Notes: a model not told the origin generated them from the letters alone. Positions 49,948 through 58,454 are shown, counted from the first letter of the stretch. The stretch: 64,000 nucleotides of DNA from Streptomyces pacificus (GCF_011766325.1 NZ_BLLG01000015.1:1-64000), one strand, 5' to 3'. Numbers and translations are program-made.

Positions 49948-50672
49948 CTCATGGTCCTTTCCGGGTGAGGGACATCGATCGGGACAGACGACGCCCGGCG
50001 CCCGGGCCGGGGAACCGCCGTGGATGCCGGATGGGTCGAACGGGCCGGCCTGGCGCAGAGGAGGGCCGACGTGCGGCCGGTGAGCGACGCGCGCACCGGA
50101 CCCGCCGAGGACGCGCAGTGACGTGAGCGACGTGCAGACGGCCTGGGGACGGCGGGAGAAAAGCCCCGTGGGAACGGCGGCGAGAGGGAGAACGGGAAGC
50201 CGAACGGACAGCCGCACTGTAGTCAAGCTGTGGCGAGCACTGTCAAGGACTCGTCCGCACCGCCCTCCGTAGTTGACTCAAATACCCTCACCAGCGGTCG
50301 GTGCGAAGGCCGCACCGGTGCTCCCGCCGCCCGGTCACCGCCCCGTACCCGCGATGGGGTGCGTTCCTTTCGGCCATCATCATCCCTGGGGCATACGCCG
50401 CACGGATCTGCATGTACCGTGCAGTGCTGTCGGCATGGCATCTGGACGTGTGGCACGCCACTCCTCCTCTGCCGGTGCCGCGTCAGGCAGGTCTCCTCGT
50501 CCGGGAGGGGCGCGGCGCGGACACGGCGCGGCGATGCGCCGGGCGGCCGTGGCGGGCGTCGTGGCGTGGCGAGCGCCGGCTGTGATGCGGCTCCAGGCGC
50601 CCGAAGCGCAGTGCACCACCGTTCCCACTCTGCAAGTGCGATCCCCTGCACGGCTTGACGAGGGAGTACCGG
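49948..50672. other. Divergent intergenic region (725 bases) of the biosynthetic operons
   Basis: It lies between the leftward carbamoyltransferase operon and the rightward phosphatase-superfamily operon and has no supported gene. It contains the leftward promoter candidate at 50216-50246. A right-hand part (about 50360-50560) has mixed GC content that could hold the rightward promoter. The length leaves room for regulator binding, but no repeated operator was recognised. Confidence 0.5.
50216..50246 (-). promoter_or_regulatory. Promoter candidate for the leftward operon (TTGACA / TACAGT)
   Basis: On the minus strand TTGACA (50241-50246) and TACAGT (50216-50221) are 19 bases apart. The match to a vegetative -35/-10 pair is good although the spacer is slightly long. 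The start site would be about 260 bases upstream of the carbamoyltransferase ATG, giving a long leader. Confidence 0.5.
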
Positions 50673-52013
50673 GTGACGAAGCAGCACCGAACGATAGTGA
50701 TCATCACGGAGGGGGCAGCTCCCGCCCTGCTGGACCGCTGGTGCGAGGCGGGCGCCCTCCCCGGCTTCGCCCGGTTGCGCCGCGAGGGCGGGCACGGTCC
50801 TCTCTCCGCCGAGGGCACCCCCTACGAACCGCCCGGCCTGCTCAGCGTGCTCACCGGCAGGCGGGCAGCCGACCACGGCTTCTTCTCGTACTGGACCTGC
50901 CACGACCCCGAGTACTCCCCGCAGGTCCTCGGCTCCAAGGACCGCCGGCACCCCCTGCTCTGGCAGCACCGGACGTTCGCCGGGCTCCGGTTCGCCGGCA
51001 TCGGGGTGTTCGGCACCCACCCGGTCGAGCCGATGGAGGGGGCGCTGATCAGCTATCCGATGCACGCCACCCTGCACGCCTGCCACCCGCGCGACCTGCA
51101 GCGCCGACTGGCGAGACAGGGCATCCGGCCCGTGCACGACGTCTCCGTCTTCTGGACCGGCCAGCCGCGCGAGCACCTCCTGCCCCGTCTGCTGGAGGCC
51201 GACCGCCAGCGGGGCAGGGCCGCCCTCGCGCTGCTGCCCGAGTCCGACATCGTCATCGTCAATCTGACCAGCATCGACCGCACCTCGCACATCTACTGGC
51301 AGGAACTGGACCACGGCCCGGAACACGACCATGAGAGCGCGGTGTTCGCCGCCTACCGCACCTGCGACCAGGTGATCCAGGACGCCCTCGCCGTCGCCGA
51401 CGACCACACCGACGTGATGGCCTTCTCCGAGATCGGCTTCGGACCGCTGCGCGCCTACTGCTCGATCAACGACCACCTGGCCGAGGCCGGTCTCCTCGCC
51501 ACCGGAGCGGAAGGCCGCATCGACTGGTCGGGCACCCGCGCCTTCGAGGCCGTCCAGGGCACCCACGGAATCAACATCAACGTCCGCGACCGGTACAAGA
51601 GCGGCACGGTCGGCCGGGCCGAGTACGAGAAGGTCGCCGGCGAGGTGCGCGCCCTGCTGCTGGACACGGTCAACCCCCGCACCGGGCGCCCGTACTTCGC
51701 CGACGTCCGGACCCGCGAGGACGTCTACCCCGGGACGGCGACCGCGGGGGCGCCCGACCTGATCCTGGAGCCCGCCGACTGGCGCTACCTCCCGCTCGGC
51801 GACCCGCAGTGGGCCGGCCACGTCCACCGGACCTGGCAGAGCGGCTGGCACCGCAGAGAGTCCTACTGGGCCGGCCTCGGCCCCGGCTTCGCCCCGGCGC
51901 ACACCGACGGCACCCCCGCCGCCCCGGTCGACATCCCGGCCACCCTTGCCACCCTCCACGGCCGCCCGGTCCCGGCCGACTGGCCGGGCCGCCCGCTGGG
52001 CGCCCCCGCCTGA
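50673..52013 (+). CDS. Alkaline-phosphatase-superfamily (type I phosphodiesterase-like) protein, degenerate active site
   Basis: A 446-residue protein of the NPP/phosphodiesterase fold. Landmarks are IVIITEGAAPALL, the TG motif in LLSVLTGRRAADHG, NLTSIDRTSHIYWQELDHG (Asp and His kept) and VQGTHGININ (His kept). By hand alignment three catalytic positions differ from active enzymes. The first metal Asp is Glu13 (TEG), the nucleophilic Thr is Glu52 (PYEPPG), and the second metal pair Asp-His of SDHG is Glu253-Ile254 (SEIG). The protein entering from the right edge of the window (63199) is similar but keeps SDHG. The GTG at 50673 has AGGGAG 6 bases upstream. It is the first gene of the rightward operon. 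Confidence 0.78.
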   Translation: MTKQHRTIVIITEGAAPALLDRWCEAGALPGFARLRREGGHGPLSAEGTPYEPPGLLSVLTGRRAADHGFFSYWTCHDPEYSPQVLGSKDRRHPLLWQHRTFAGLRFAGIGVFGTHPVEPMEGALISYPMHATLHACHPRDLQRRLARQGIRPVHDVSVFWTGQPREHLLPRLLEADRQRGRAALALLPESDIVIVNLTSIDRTSHIYWQELDHGPEHDHESAVFAAYRTCDQVIQDALAVADDHTDVMAFSEIGFGPLRAYCSINDHLAEAGLLATGAEGRIDWSGTRAFEAVQGTHGININVRDRYKSGTVGRAEYEKVAGEVRALLLDTVNPRTGRPYFADVRTREDVYPGTATAGAPDLILEPADWRYLPLGDPQWAGHVHRTWQSGWHRRESYWAGLGPGFAPAHTDGTPAAPVDIPATLATLHGRPVPADWPGRPLGAPA

Positions 52014-52153
52014 ACGCCGGGGCCGCCGCCGCCCCATCCGTGTGGTCCCCCTTGCAGTCCCTTGCCGTTCCTTGCCGTTCCTTCCCCCGCTATCTGCCGC
52101 TCCCGCCTTCCCGTTCCCCTTCTCCCCCTTCCCCTTCCCCTGGAGGTCCGCGC
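52014..52153. other. Pyrimidine-rich leader before the small-protein gene
   Basis: From about 52050 to 52141 the plus strand is almost all C and T (runs such as CCTTGCCGTT repeated and CTTCTCCCCCTTCCC). It ends at the GGAGG ribosome-binding site of the next gene. A similar tract precedes the amidohydrolase at 26366. Confidence 0.6.
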
Positions 52154-52507
52154 ATGCGGGACATACGCCCACCCGTACGGCGGCGCGAACGGCGCCGGAC
52201 CGTGACCGAGCCGCCGGCCGGCATCGACCGGGACGCGCTGGCCCGCAAGGCGACGTACGCCGCGTGGGAACCGCACTCGGCCGACACCCTCCCCCGGGCC
52301 GTGCCGACCGACCGGACCCCGGAGGAGCTGCTGCGCGCCGCGCTCGCCGAGGGGGCGCTCTCAGGGCCCTGGGAGCGCGAGTTCCCGCGTTACGCCTGGC
52401 ACCGCACCAGCGACATCGTCCAGGAGTTCCGGCTGGCCGGCACGGATCCCGGCCGCTACACCGGCTACACCCTGCACCCGAGCGAATGGCCGGAGGGACT
52501 CGTATGA
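52154..52507 (+). CDS. Small protein of unknown function, coupled to ImmA/IrrE-like gene
   Basis: 117 residues with an Arg-rich N-terminus (RPPVRRRERRRTV) and a mainly helical body (RDALARKATYAAWEPHSADT, ELLRAALAEGALSGPWE). It ends YTGYTLHPSEWPEGLV. I do not recognise the family. The ATG at 52154 has GGAGG 7 bases upstream. Its stop overlaps the ATG of the next gene (ATGA), so the two form a pair. Confidence 0.6.
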   Translation: MRDIRPPVRRRERRRTVTEPPAGIDRDALARKATYAAWEPHSADTLPRAVPTDRTPEELLRAALAEGALSGPWEREFPRYAWHRTSDIVQEFRLAGTDPGRYTGYTLHPSEWPEGLV

Positions 52508-53946
52508 GCACACCGCCCGAGTTCTCGCTCGTCTGGAAATGGGGGGACCCCCCCGCGGATGTCCGGGACGAACGGACCGTGACCTGGGCCGACGTCGAGA
52601 TGAGCATCGGCACCCACACCCCGCTGACCACCGTGGAGGACCCGGCCACCGGCACGGTACGGCCGTACACGACCGGTTCGCTGTACCCGCTCGCCGAGTG
52701 GATCGCCTTCAACTGGTGGTCGCTGGTGGCCGACGCCCGCCCCGGCACCCAGATATCCCAGCTCCGCTTCGCCTACAAGAACGGCGTAGGCGACCAGCGC
52801 GGCTCCTGGTGGCAGCGGTCACGGCGGCACATCATGCGCGCAGCCTGCGACGGATTCCGCTGGCCGGACGTCCTGTTCGTCCCCGAGGGACGGCAGACCC
52901 GGATCGTGTGGATGCCGGACGACGGCCCCGACACCCGGCCCGGCCCCCGCTATCTCGCGCGCGGCAACGTCGTCGTCGGGTCCGAGGCGCTCACCGAGAC
53001 CCTGCGCGGCCTCGTGGACGCCGTCGTCGCCAGGCTGACCGAGTGGGGCATCAGCGACACCCCGCTCCAGGAGGAGTGGACCGCGCTGCGCGCCACCGGC
53101 GAGGACGAGGCCGCCTTCTGCCGCGCTGCGGCCCGGCTCGGCCTGGACCCCTACACGGAGGCCGAACCGTACGCCGACGTCATCCAGCGGGTGGTACGGG
53201 AGCTGCCCGAGTCGCACGCCTTCGACTTCCTCAACGGCGTCCGCCCCGAGCGCATCACCGACCAGCTCGCCTGGCTCGAACGCGCTCGTGAGGTGGCGGG
53301 CACCGCACCGGTCGGCCGGCCGGCCGACCCCGCCGTCGCCGAGCTCCGCGAGGTGTGCGCCGACATCCGGGAGACGTTCTTCGCCCCGGGCCGCCTCGAC
53401 AACGCCTGGCACCTCGGCTACGAACTCGCCCGCCGGGTCCGCTCCTGGGCGGGCGTGGGGGACACCGAGCGGTTCGAGACCGACGCGCTGCTCAGCTACG
53501 TCACCGAGCAGACGCAGTACGTCGACCGGGGACTGGTCGCCTTCGGCCGCCGCGACGGCGCCCAGGGGCCGGTGCTGGTCTCCGGCCGCCGCTACACCGA
53601 GCGTCCACGCCGATTCCTCCAGGCCCGCGCCATCAGCCACTTCATCTGCGACAACGACCCGGACTTCCTCATCGTCGCCGCGCACACCCAGCGCCAGCAC
53701 CTGGCCCGCGGCTTCGCCCTCGAACTGCTCGCGCCCGCCCAGGGCGTGGCCGAGCTGCTGGGCCGGCCGGACGGGCTGGTCACGGCGGAGGACGTCGAGC
53801 AGATCTCGGAGGACTACGGGGCAGGCACCATCGTGGTGGAACACCAGCTGGACAACCAGGTGCTGGCCCAGGACTTCCCCTTCACGCCCGTGGAACCGAC
53901 CGTACCGCGCGCCGTGCCCGCCTACCCGCTGGGGACGGCCCGATGA
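52504..53946 (+). CDS. ImmA/IrrE-like protein with degenerate metal site and novel N-terminus
   Basis: 480 residues. The C-terminal 130 residues read like an ImmA/IrrE-type peptidase domain (RRFLQARAISHFIC, HTQRQHLARGFALELLAPAQ, DYGAGTIVVEHQLDNQ). In place of the metal-binding HExxH the sequence is ARAISH, so one His and the Glu are missing. The N-terminal 300 residues contain a Trp-rich part (YPLAEWIAFNWWSLVADARP) that I cannot place. It is translationally coupled on both sides (ATGA overlaps with the small protein and the P450). A non-proteolytic or ligand-sensing role in the cluster is possible. Confidence 0.6.
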   Translation: MSTPPEFSLVWKWGDPPADVRDERTVTWADVEMSIGTHTPLTTVEDPATGTVRPYTTGSLYPLAEWIAFNWWSLVADARPGTQISQLRFAYKNGVGDQRGSWWQRSRRHIMRAACDGFRWPDVLFVPEGRQTRIVWMPDDGPDTRPGPRYLARGNVVVGSEALTETLRGLVDAVVARLTEWGISDTPLQEEWTALRATGEDEAAFCRAAARLGLDPYTEAEPYADVIQRVVRELPESHAFDFLNGVRPERITDQLAWLERAREVAGTAPVGRPADPAVAELREVCADIRETFFAPGRLDNAWHLGYELARRVRSWAGVGDTERFETDALLSYVTEQTQYVDRGLVAFGRRDGAQGPVLVSGRRYTERPRRFLQARAISHFICDNDPDFLIVAAHTQRQHLARGFALELLAPAQGVAELLGRPDGLVTAEDVEQISEDYGAGTIVVEHQLDNQVLAQDFPFTPVEPTVPRAVPAYPLGTAR

Positions 53947-55148
53947 GCACGGCCGAGGACGAGGTCTTCCCCTATCCCGCGGGTCCCGGCGGCACCGTTC
54001 CACCGCGGTACGCACGGCTGCTCGCCGAGGAACCGGTCTCCCCGGTGCGGCTAGCCGACGGCAGTGCCATCTGGCTCGTCACCCGCGATGCCGACGTCCG
54101 GGCCGTCCTGACCGACCCGGTGTTCAGCCGGGCTCGGGCCGCCGCCCTGCCGGGCACCGGCTTCGGGCGGAGCCAGGGCACGGGGATCGTGGACCTCGAT
54201 CCGCCCCGGCACACCGCCTTCCGCACCCCGGTCGCCGCTGCCTTCTCCGCCGAGCGCACGGCCCGGTGGCGGGCCCGAATCGAGGAGATCGCCGGGCACC
54301 TGGCCGCGTCCCTCGGGCAGACCGCGGAGCCCGTCGACCTGGTGGGCTGCTACACCGCCCCGTTCGCCGGCCGGGTCATCTGCGAGCTGCTGGGGTTCGA
54401 CGGCGACCGGTGGCGGGAGATCACCGGCGACGTCGAGACCCTGCTGACGCCCGATGCCGCAGGACCGGAGCAGGAGGCCTGCCGGACCCGGCTGGCGAAG
54501 GCCTTCACCGGCCTCCTCGACGAGCGCCGCTCGCGCGAGGGCGACGATGTCGCGGGAGTCCTGCTGGGGCGGGACGAGCCCTGGGCCGAGGGCGGGAGAC
54601 TGACCGACGAGGAGCGGGTCGTCCTGCTCCACGGGCTGGTCATCTCCGGCTTCGTCGGAGTCCGCGACCTGCTTGCCCGGCATCTTTACGGTGTGCTGGC
54701 CGACCCCGGTGTCCGGGACAGGCTGGTGCGGCTGCCGGAGCTGATCCCGGGAGCCGTGGCCGAGCTGCTGCGGTTCTACCCGTCCAGCAACGACGGTCTG
54801 CTGCGGACGGCCACCGAGGACGTGGTGCTCTCCGGGGTGCGCATCCCGGCCGGCGCCGCCGTGCTGCCCCTGATCTCGGCCGCCTGCCGGGACCCGCGCG
54901 TACTCGACCGGCCCGGCGAACTCGACATCGAGCGGCCCGGGACACCCGCGCTCTCCTTCGGGGCCGGACCCCATCGCTGTCCCGCCACCGACCTGGTGCT
55001 CGTCCAGCACACCGCCGGAATCGCCGCGTTGCTCGCCGCGTATCCCCGTATCGGACTCGCGGTCCCGCCCGGTGACGTGGCGCACACCTCCCGGCTGCTG
55101 CCGCTCGGGGTGGCGGCACTCCCGGTACGGCTCGACACGGCACCGTGA
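53943..55148 (+). CDS. Cytochrome P450 with non-canonical I-helix
   Basis: A 401-residue bacterial P450. The ExxR motif is in AVAELLRFYPSSN and the heme-binding loop SFGAGPHRCPA has the ligand Cys346. In the I helix, where most P450s have (A/G)Gx(D/E)T(T/S), the sequence is ISGFVGVRDLL (234-244), so the acid-alcohol pair that delivers protons to oxygen is missing. Some biosynthetic P450s with altered I helices do unusual oxidation chemistry. The PERF-like region reads PGELDIERPG. The ATG and GTG at its ends overlap both neighbours. Confidence 0.87.
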   Translation: MSTAEDEVFPYPAGPGGTVPPRYARLLAEEPVSPVRLADGSAIWLVTRDADVRAVLTDPVFSRARAAALPGTGFGRSQGTGIVDLDPPRHTAFRTPVAAAFSAERTARWRARIEEIAGHLAASLGQTAEPVDLVGCYTAPFAGRVICELLGFDGDRWREITGDVETLLTPDAAGPEQEACRTRLAKAFTGLLDERRSREGDDVAGVLLGRDEPWAEGGRLTDEERVVLLHGLVISGFVGVRDLLARHLYGVLADPGVRDRLVRLPELIPGAVAELLRFYPSSNDGLLRTATEDVVLSGVRIPAGAAVLPLISAACRDPRVLDRPGELDIERPGTPALSFGAGPHRCPATDLVLVQHTAGIAALLAAYPRIGLAVPPGDVAHTSRLLPLGVAALPVRLDTAP

Positions 55149-55981
55149 ACCCCGTGCCCGTGCCCGCGTCTGTGCCCGTGCCCGAGTCCGCGTCTGTGCC
55201 CGTGCCCGAGTCCGTGCCCGAGTCCGTGCTCGCGTCCGCGCCCGTGCTGCTGTGGTGCGTCTCCACCCGGGCCCCCGACCGGGTGGTGCGCGCCGCGCGC
55301 CTTCTGCTGCCCGCGGCCGACCGGGAGCGGATGGCCCGGCTCAGGTACCGGACGGACCAGGACGCGTTCGCCCTCAGTCGGGCCGTGCTGCGCCGGTGCC
55401 TGGGCGCCCTCACCGGCGAGGCCCCCGCGGAGCTGCGGTTCACCCGGCGGGACAACGGCAAGCCCGAGGTGGCCGGTGCGGGGCAGGGCTCGGGCCTGGC
55501 CTTCAGCCTCTCGCACACGGCGGGGTTGACCCTGCTGGCAGTGACCTGGGGCGGACCGGTCGGCATCGACGTCGAACGGGTACGGCAGGTCGCCGCCGCG
55601 CGGATCGCCGCCCGCTACTTCCCCGCCGACGAGGCCGCCGCCGTCGCGGCCCGGTCCGGCCATGAGGCCTGGGACCGGTTCTTCAGGCTGTGGGTGCGCA
55701 AGGAGGCGTGTGTGAAGGTCTGGGGCGGCCGGCTGCGGGAGGGCCTGCGGACCCCGGTCCACCTGGCCGTCCCCGGCCCGGCGACCGTGCAGGGCCCGGG
55801 GGGCCGGCTGTGGCGGGTGCGGGACCTGGCGTGTGCGGCCGCCCCCTACCGCGCCGCGGTCGCCCTCCCCCGGGAGGCCCGCCCCCCATATGTGACGATT
55901 CGTCAAAAAAGCGTCGCCGAGCTGCTGGAGGGGGATCCGACCGGCGGAGGGGGCCGGCGCTGCACCCTGAACGCGCCCTGA
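55145..55981 (+). CDS. 4'-Phosphopantetheinyl transferase (Sfp type)
   Basis: A 278-residue Sfp/AcpT-family enzyme: SLSHTAGLTLLAVTWGGP, the Mg-binding GIDVERVRQV, and FFRLWVRKEACVKVWGG. It transfers phosphopantetheine from CoA to carrier proteins, so it can activate the ACP at 62891 and perhaps the carrier-like domain at 59915. The GTG start overlaps the P450 stop (GTGA). The first 30 residues are a VPVPES-type repeat coded by an 18-bp tandem repeat, so the true start could be a later GTG. The 3' end contains a perfect TGACG-N3-CGTCA operator-like site. Confidence 0.9.
   Translation: MNPVPVPASVPVPESASVPVPESVPESVLASAPVLLWCVSTRAPDRVVRAARLLLPAADRERMARLRYRTDQDAFALSRAVLRRCLGALTGEAPAELRFTRRDNGKPEVAGAGQGSGLAFSLSHTAGLTLLAVTWGGPVGIDVERVRQVAAARIAARYFPADEAAAVAARSGHEAWDRFFRLWVRKEACVKVWGGRLREGLRTPVHLAVPGPATVQGPGGRLWRVRDLACAAAPYRAAVALPREARPPYVTIRQKSVAELLEGDPTGGGGRRCTLNAP
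55893..55905. promoter_or_regulatory. Operator-like palindrome, copy 6 (TGACG-ATT-CGTCA), inside the PPTase 3' end
   Basis: A perfect 5-3-5 palindrome, 118 bases upstream of the aldehyde dehydrogenase ATG and inside the end of the PPTase coding sequence. The local sequence (ATATGTGACGATTCGTCAAAA) is AT-richer than its surroundings, which fits an internal promoter. Confidence 0.6.
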
Positions 55982-56023
55982 CCGGCCCGGACAAGGGGCC
56001 CAGTTCCGACGAGGAGGAGGCAG

Positions 56024-57580
56024 ATGGCAGAGCAATTCCCCAGGTATGTGGACGGCGGTCCGGCCCCGGCCCGGGACGGAGCCACCTATCGCACGTTCGA
56101 GCCGGCCGCACGCCGCCACCTCGCCGACGTGCCACGGTGCGGCCCCGCGGACGTCGAGACGGCGGTGGCGGCGGCCCGCCGCGCCTTCGACCAGGGCCCG
56201 TGGCCCCGGATGGCGCCCGGCGAACGGGCCGGGGTGCTGCGCCGGGTCGCCGAGCGGATCACCGAGGAGTCCGGCCGCCTCGCCGAGCTGGAGGCCCGTG
56301 ACAACGGCACCACCCTGCGCAAGGCCCTCGGTGCCGACGTGCCGGGAGCGCGCGCCGCGTTCGCCTGGAGCGCCTGGTGGGCCGAGCGGCTGCCCGCGCG
56401 GCTCAGCAGGCCCGGCACCGCCGAGGACCGGTCGGCGCACTATCTGCGCTGGCATCCCCGCGGCGTGGTCGCCGCGATCGTTCCCTGGAACCTGCCGCTC
56501 CTGCTGGCGGCCTGGCGCATCGCTCCGGCCATCGCGGCGGGCAACACCTGCGTGGTCAAACCGGCGTCGTTCACCTCGCTCACGGCGCTGGAACTGGTCC
56601 GGGTGATGCACGAGTGCGGGCTGCCCCCCGGCGTCGTCAACGTCGTCACCGGCCCGGGCGGCACCGCAGGGGACAGCCTGGTACGCGCTCCCGGGGTCGA
56701 CCTGGTGGCGTTCACCGGCTCCGACGCCGTGGGGGAGAGCGTGCGCAGCGGCGCCGCGGCAGCCGGGGTGAGCACCCGGCTGGACCTCGGCGGCAAGTCG
56801 CCGAACGTGGTCCTCGGCGATGCCGACCTCGACCGGGCCGCCGACGGCGTGGCCTGGAGCATCTTTCTGCACAACGGGCAGGTCTGCATGGCCGGTTCCC
56901 GGGCGGTGGTGCACACCGCCGTGTACGACGAGTTCCTCGACCGGGTACGGGAGCGGGCCGGCGCCCTGCGGCTCGGCAACCCGCTGGACCCGGACACCGA
57001 CCTGGGCCCCCTGGTCTCCCGCAACCAGGCCCGCACCGCCCGGCACTTCACCGAGCGCGGTCTCGCTCAGGGCGCGCGGCTGGTGTGCGGCGGCCGGATG
57101 CCCGAGCCCGGGGAGCTGCCCGGCGGCCTGGACCCGGGCGCCTACTTCCTGCCGACGGTGCTCGCGGACGTGTCGCCCGGGGACACCGTGGCTCAGGAGG
57201 AGATCTTCGGCCCCGTGCTGTCCGTCCTGCGAGTCACCGACGACGCCGACGCCGTCCGGGTCGCCAACGCCTCCCGGTACGGGCTGAGCGCCGGCGTCTG
57301 GTCGGCGGACGCCGAGCACGCGCGTACGGTGGCCGAGGCCCTGCACGCCGAACGGGTATGGGTCAACGACTACCGGCTGGTCGACCTCGATCATCCGCCG
57401 CAGGTGAGCGGCCCGGCCGGGACCGCCTGGGACCGGGTGACCAACGAACTCGACGCCTACCGGCGCCGCCAGGTCGTCGTCGACGGCACCGACGGACCGC
57501 CCGGCCTTACCCCGACCCCCTACCACCTGCTCGGTTCCGGCCGGCCGCCGGCCGGGGCCCGTCCGCGGAGCACACCATGA
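56024..57580 (+). CDS. Aldehyde dehydrogenase with Glu-to-Asp change
   Basis: A 518-residue aldehyde dehydrogenase: VVAAIVPWNLPLLLAAWRIA, FTGSDAVGESVRSGA, catalytic Cys288 in HNGQVCMAGSR, and EEIFGPVLSVLRVTDDADAV. The general-base residue, normally Glu in the ELGGKSP motif, is Asp254 (RLDLGGKSPN). The residue still carries a carboxylate but is one methylene shorter, so hydrolysis of the thioester may be slow or the acyl enzyme may be used differently. AGGAGG precedes the ATG. Its stop overlaps the next ATG (ATGA). Confidence 0.86.
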   Translation: MAEQFPRYVDGGPAPARDGATYRTFEPAARRHLADVPRCGPADVETAVAAARRAFDQGPWPRMAPGERAGVLRRVAERITEESGRLAELEARDNGTTLRKALGADVPGARAAFAWSAWWAERLPARLSRPGTAEDRSAHYLRWHPRGVVAAIVPWNLPLLLAAWRIAPAIAAGNTCVVKPASFTSLTALELVRVMHECGLPPGVVNVVTGPGGTAGDSLVRAPGVDLVAFTGSDAVGESVRSGAAAAGVSTRLDLGGKSPNVVLGDADLDRAADGVAWSIFLHNGQVCMAGSRAVVHTAVYDEFLDRVRERAGALRLGNPLDPDTDLGPLVSRNQARTARHFTERGLAQGARLVCGGRMPEPGELPGGLDPGAYFLPTVLADVSPGDTVAQEEIFGPVLSVLRVTDDADAVRVANASRYGLSAGVWSADAEHARTVAEALHAERVWVNDYRLVDLDHPPQVSGPAGTAWDRVTNELDAYRRRQVVVDGTDGPPGLTPTPYHLLGSGRPPAGARPRSTP

Positions 57581-58416
57581 AGATCGGCATCGCGTTCCCC
57601 AACACCGTCCCCGGCGCCTCCGGGCCGCTCCAGGTCCGGTGGGCCGTGCGGGCCGAGGAGTGCGGCTTCTCGTCCGTCGCCGCCACCCACCGGCTGTGCT
57701 ACTCCGGACACGAGCCGCTCGCCGTGCTGGCCGCCGCGGCCGGGGCCACCTCGCGCATCGGGCTGTCCACCAACATCCTGGTCGCCCCGCTGACCACCGC
57801 CGCGGTGCTCGCCAAGGAAGCCGCCACCGTCGCCTCCCTGGCCGGGGACCGCGTCACGCTCGGCCTCGGGCCAGGGGTGCGCGCCGACGACTTCCGCGCG
57901 GCGGGGCGGGACTTCGGGACCCGGGCCGCGGTGTTCGACGCCCAGCTCGCCGAACTGGCCCGGCTCCGCGAGAAGGGCGGCACCGGCGAGCTGCCGGGCG
58001 CCGTACCGCCGCTGCTGGTCGGCGGGGCGAGCCGGGCCGCCGTACGGCGGACGGTGCGCTGGGCCGACGGTTGGACCGCGCCCGGTCTGGAGCCCGCACG
58101 GGTGGCACCCTGGGCCGGGGAGGTCCGCGCCGCCTGGGACCGCGCGGGCCGCGCCGACCGGCCCCGGCTCGTCGCGCTCTCCCGGTTCTGGCTCGGCGAG
58201 GACGTGGCCGAGGAGGCCGCCGGGTTCGTCCGGCACTACTTCGGGGTGCTCGGAAACGAGGCCGAGTCCTTCGTCGCGAAAACCCCCCGCACACCGGAGG
58301 CCATCCGCGAACAGGTAGGCCGACTGGCGGCAGCGGGATTCGACGAGGTGATCTTCCATCCGACCGCGGCACAGCTCACTCAGGTGGACCGGCTCGCCGA
58401 GGTCCTGCTGTCCTGA
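57577..58416 (+). CDS. Luciferase-like (LLM class) oxidoreductase
   Basis: A 279-residue LLM-class protein: MKIGIAFPNTVPGASGPLQV, SRIGLSTNILVAPLTTAAVL, VASLAGDRVTLGLGPGVRAD and VPPLLVGGASRAAVRRTVR. It is shorter than most and fits the F420-dependent or FMN-reduced subfamily found in natural product clusters. It is coupled to the aldehyde dehydrogenase, so it may oxidise or reduce the same intermediate. Confidence 0.82.
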   Translation: MKIGIAFPNTVPGASGPLQVRWAVRAEECGFSSVAATHRLCYSGHEPLAVLAAAAGATSRIGLSTNILVAPLTTAAVLAKEAATVASLAGDRVTLGLGPGVRADDFRAAGRDFGTRAAVFDAQLAELARLREKGGTGELPGAVPPLLVGGASRAAVRRTVRWADGWTAPGLEPARVAPWAGEVRAAWDRAGRADRPRLVALSRFWLGEDVAEEAAGFVRHYFGVLGNEAESFVAKTPRTPEAIREQVGRLAAAGFDEVIFHPTAAQLTQVDRLAEVLLS

Positions 58417-58454
58417 ACTCCGCCTCCTCCCTTCCGCGCAACCCTTCCCGCTGA

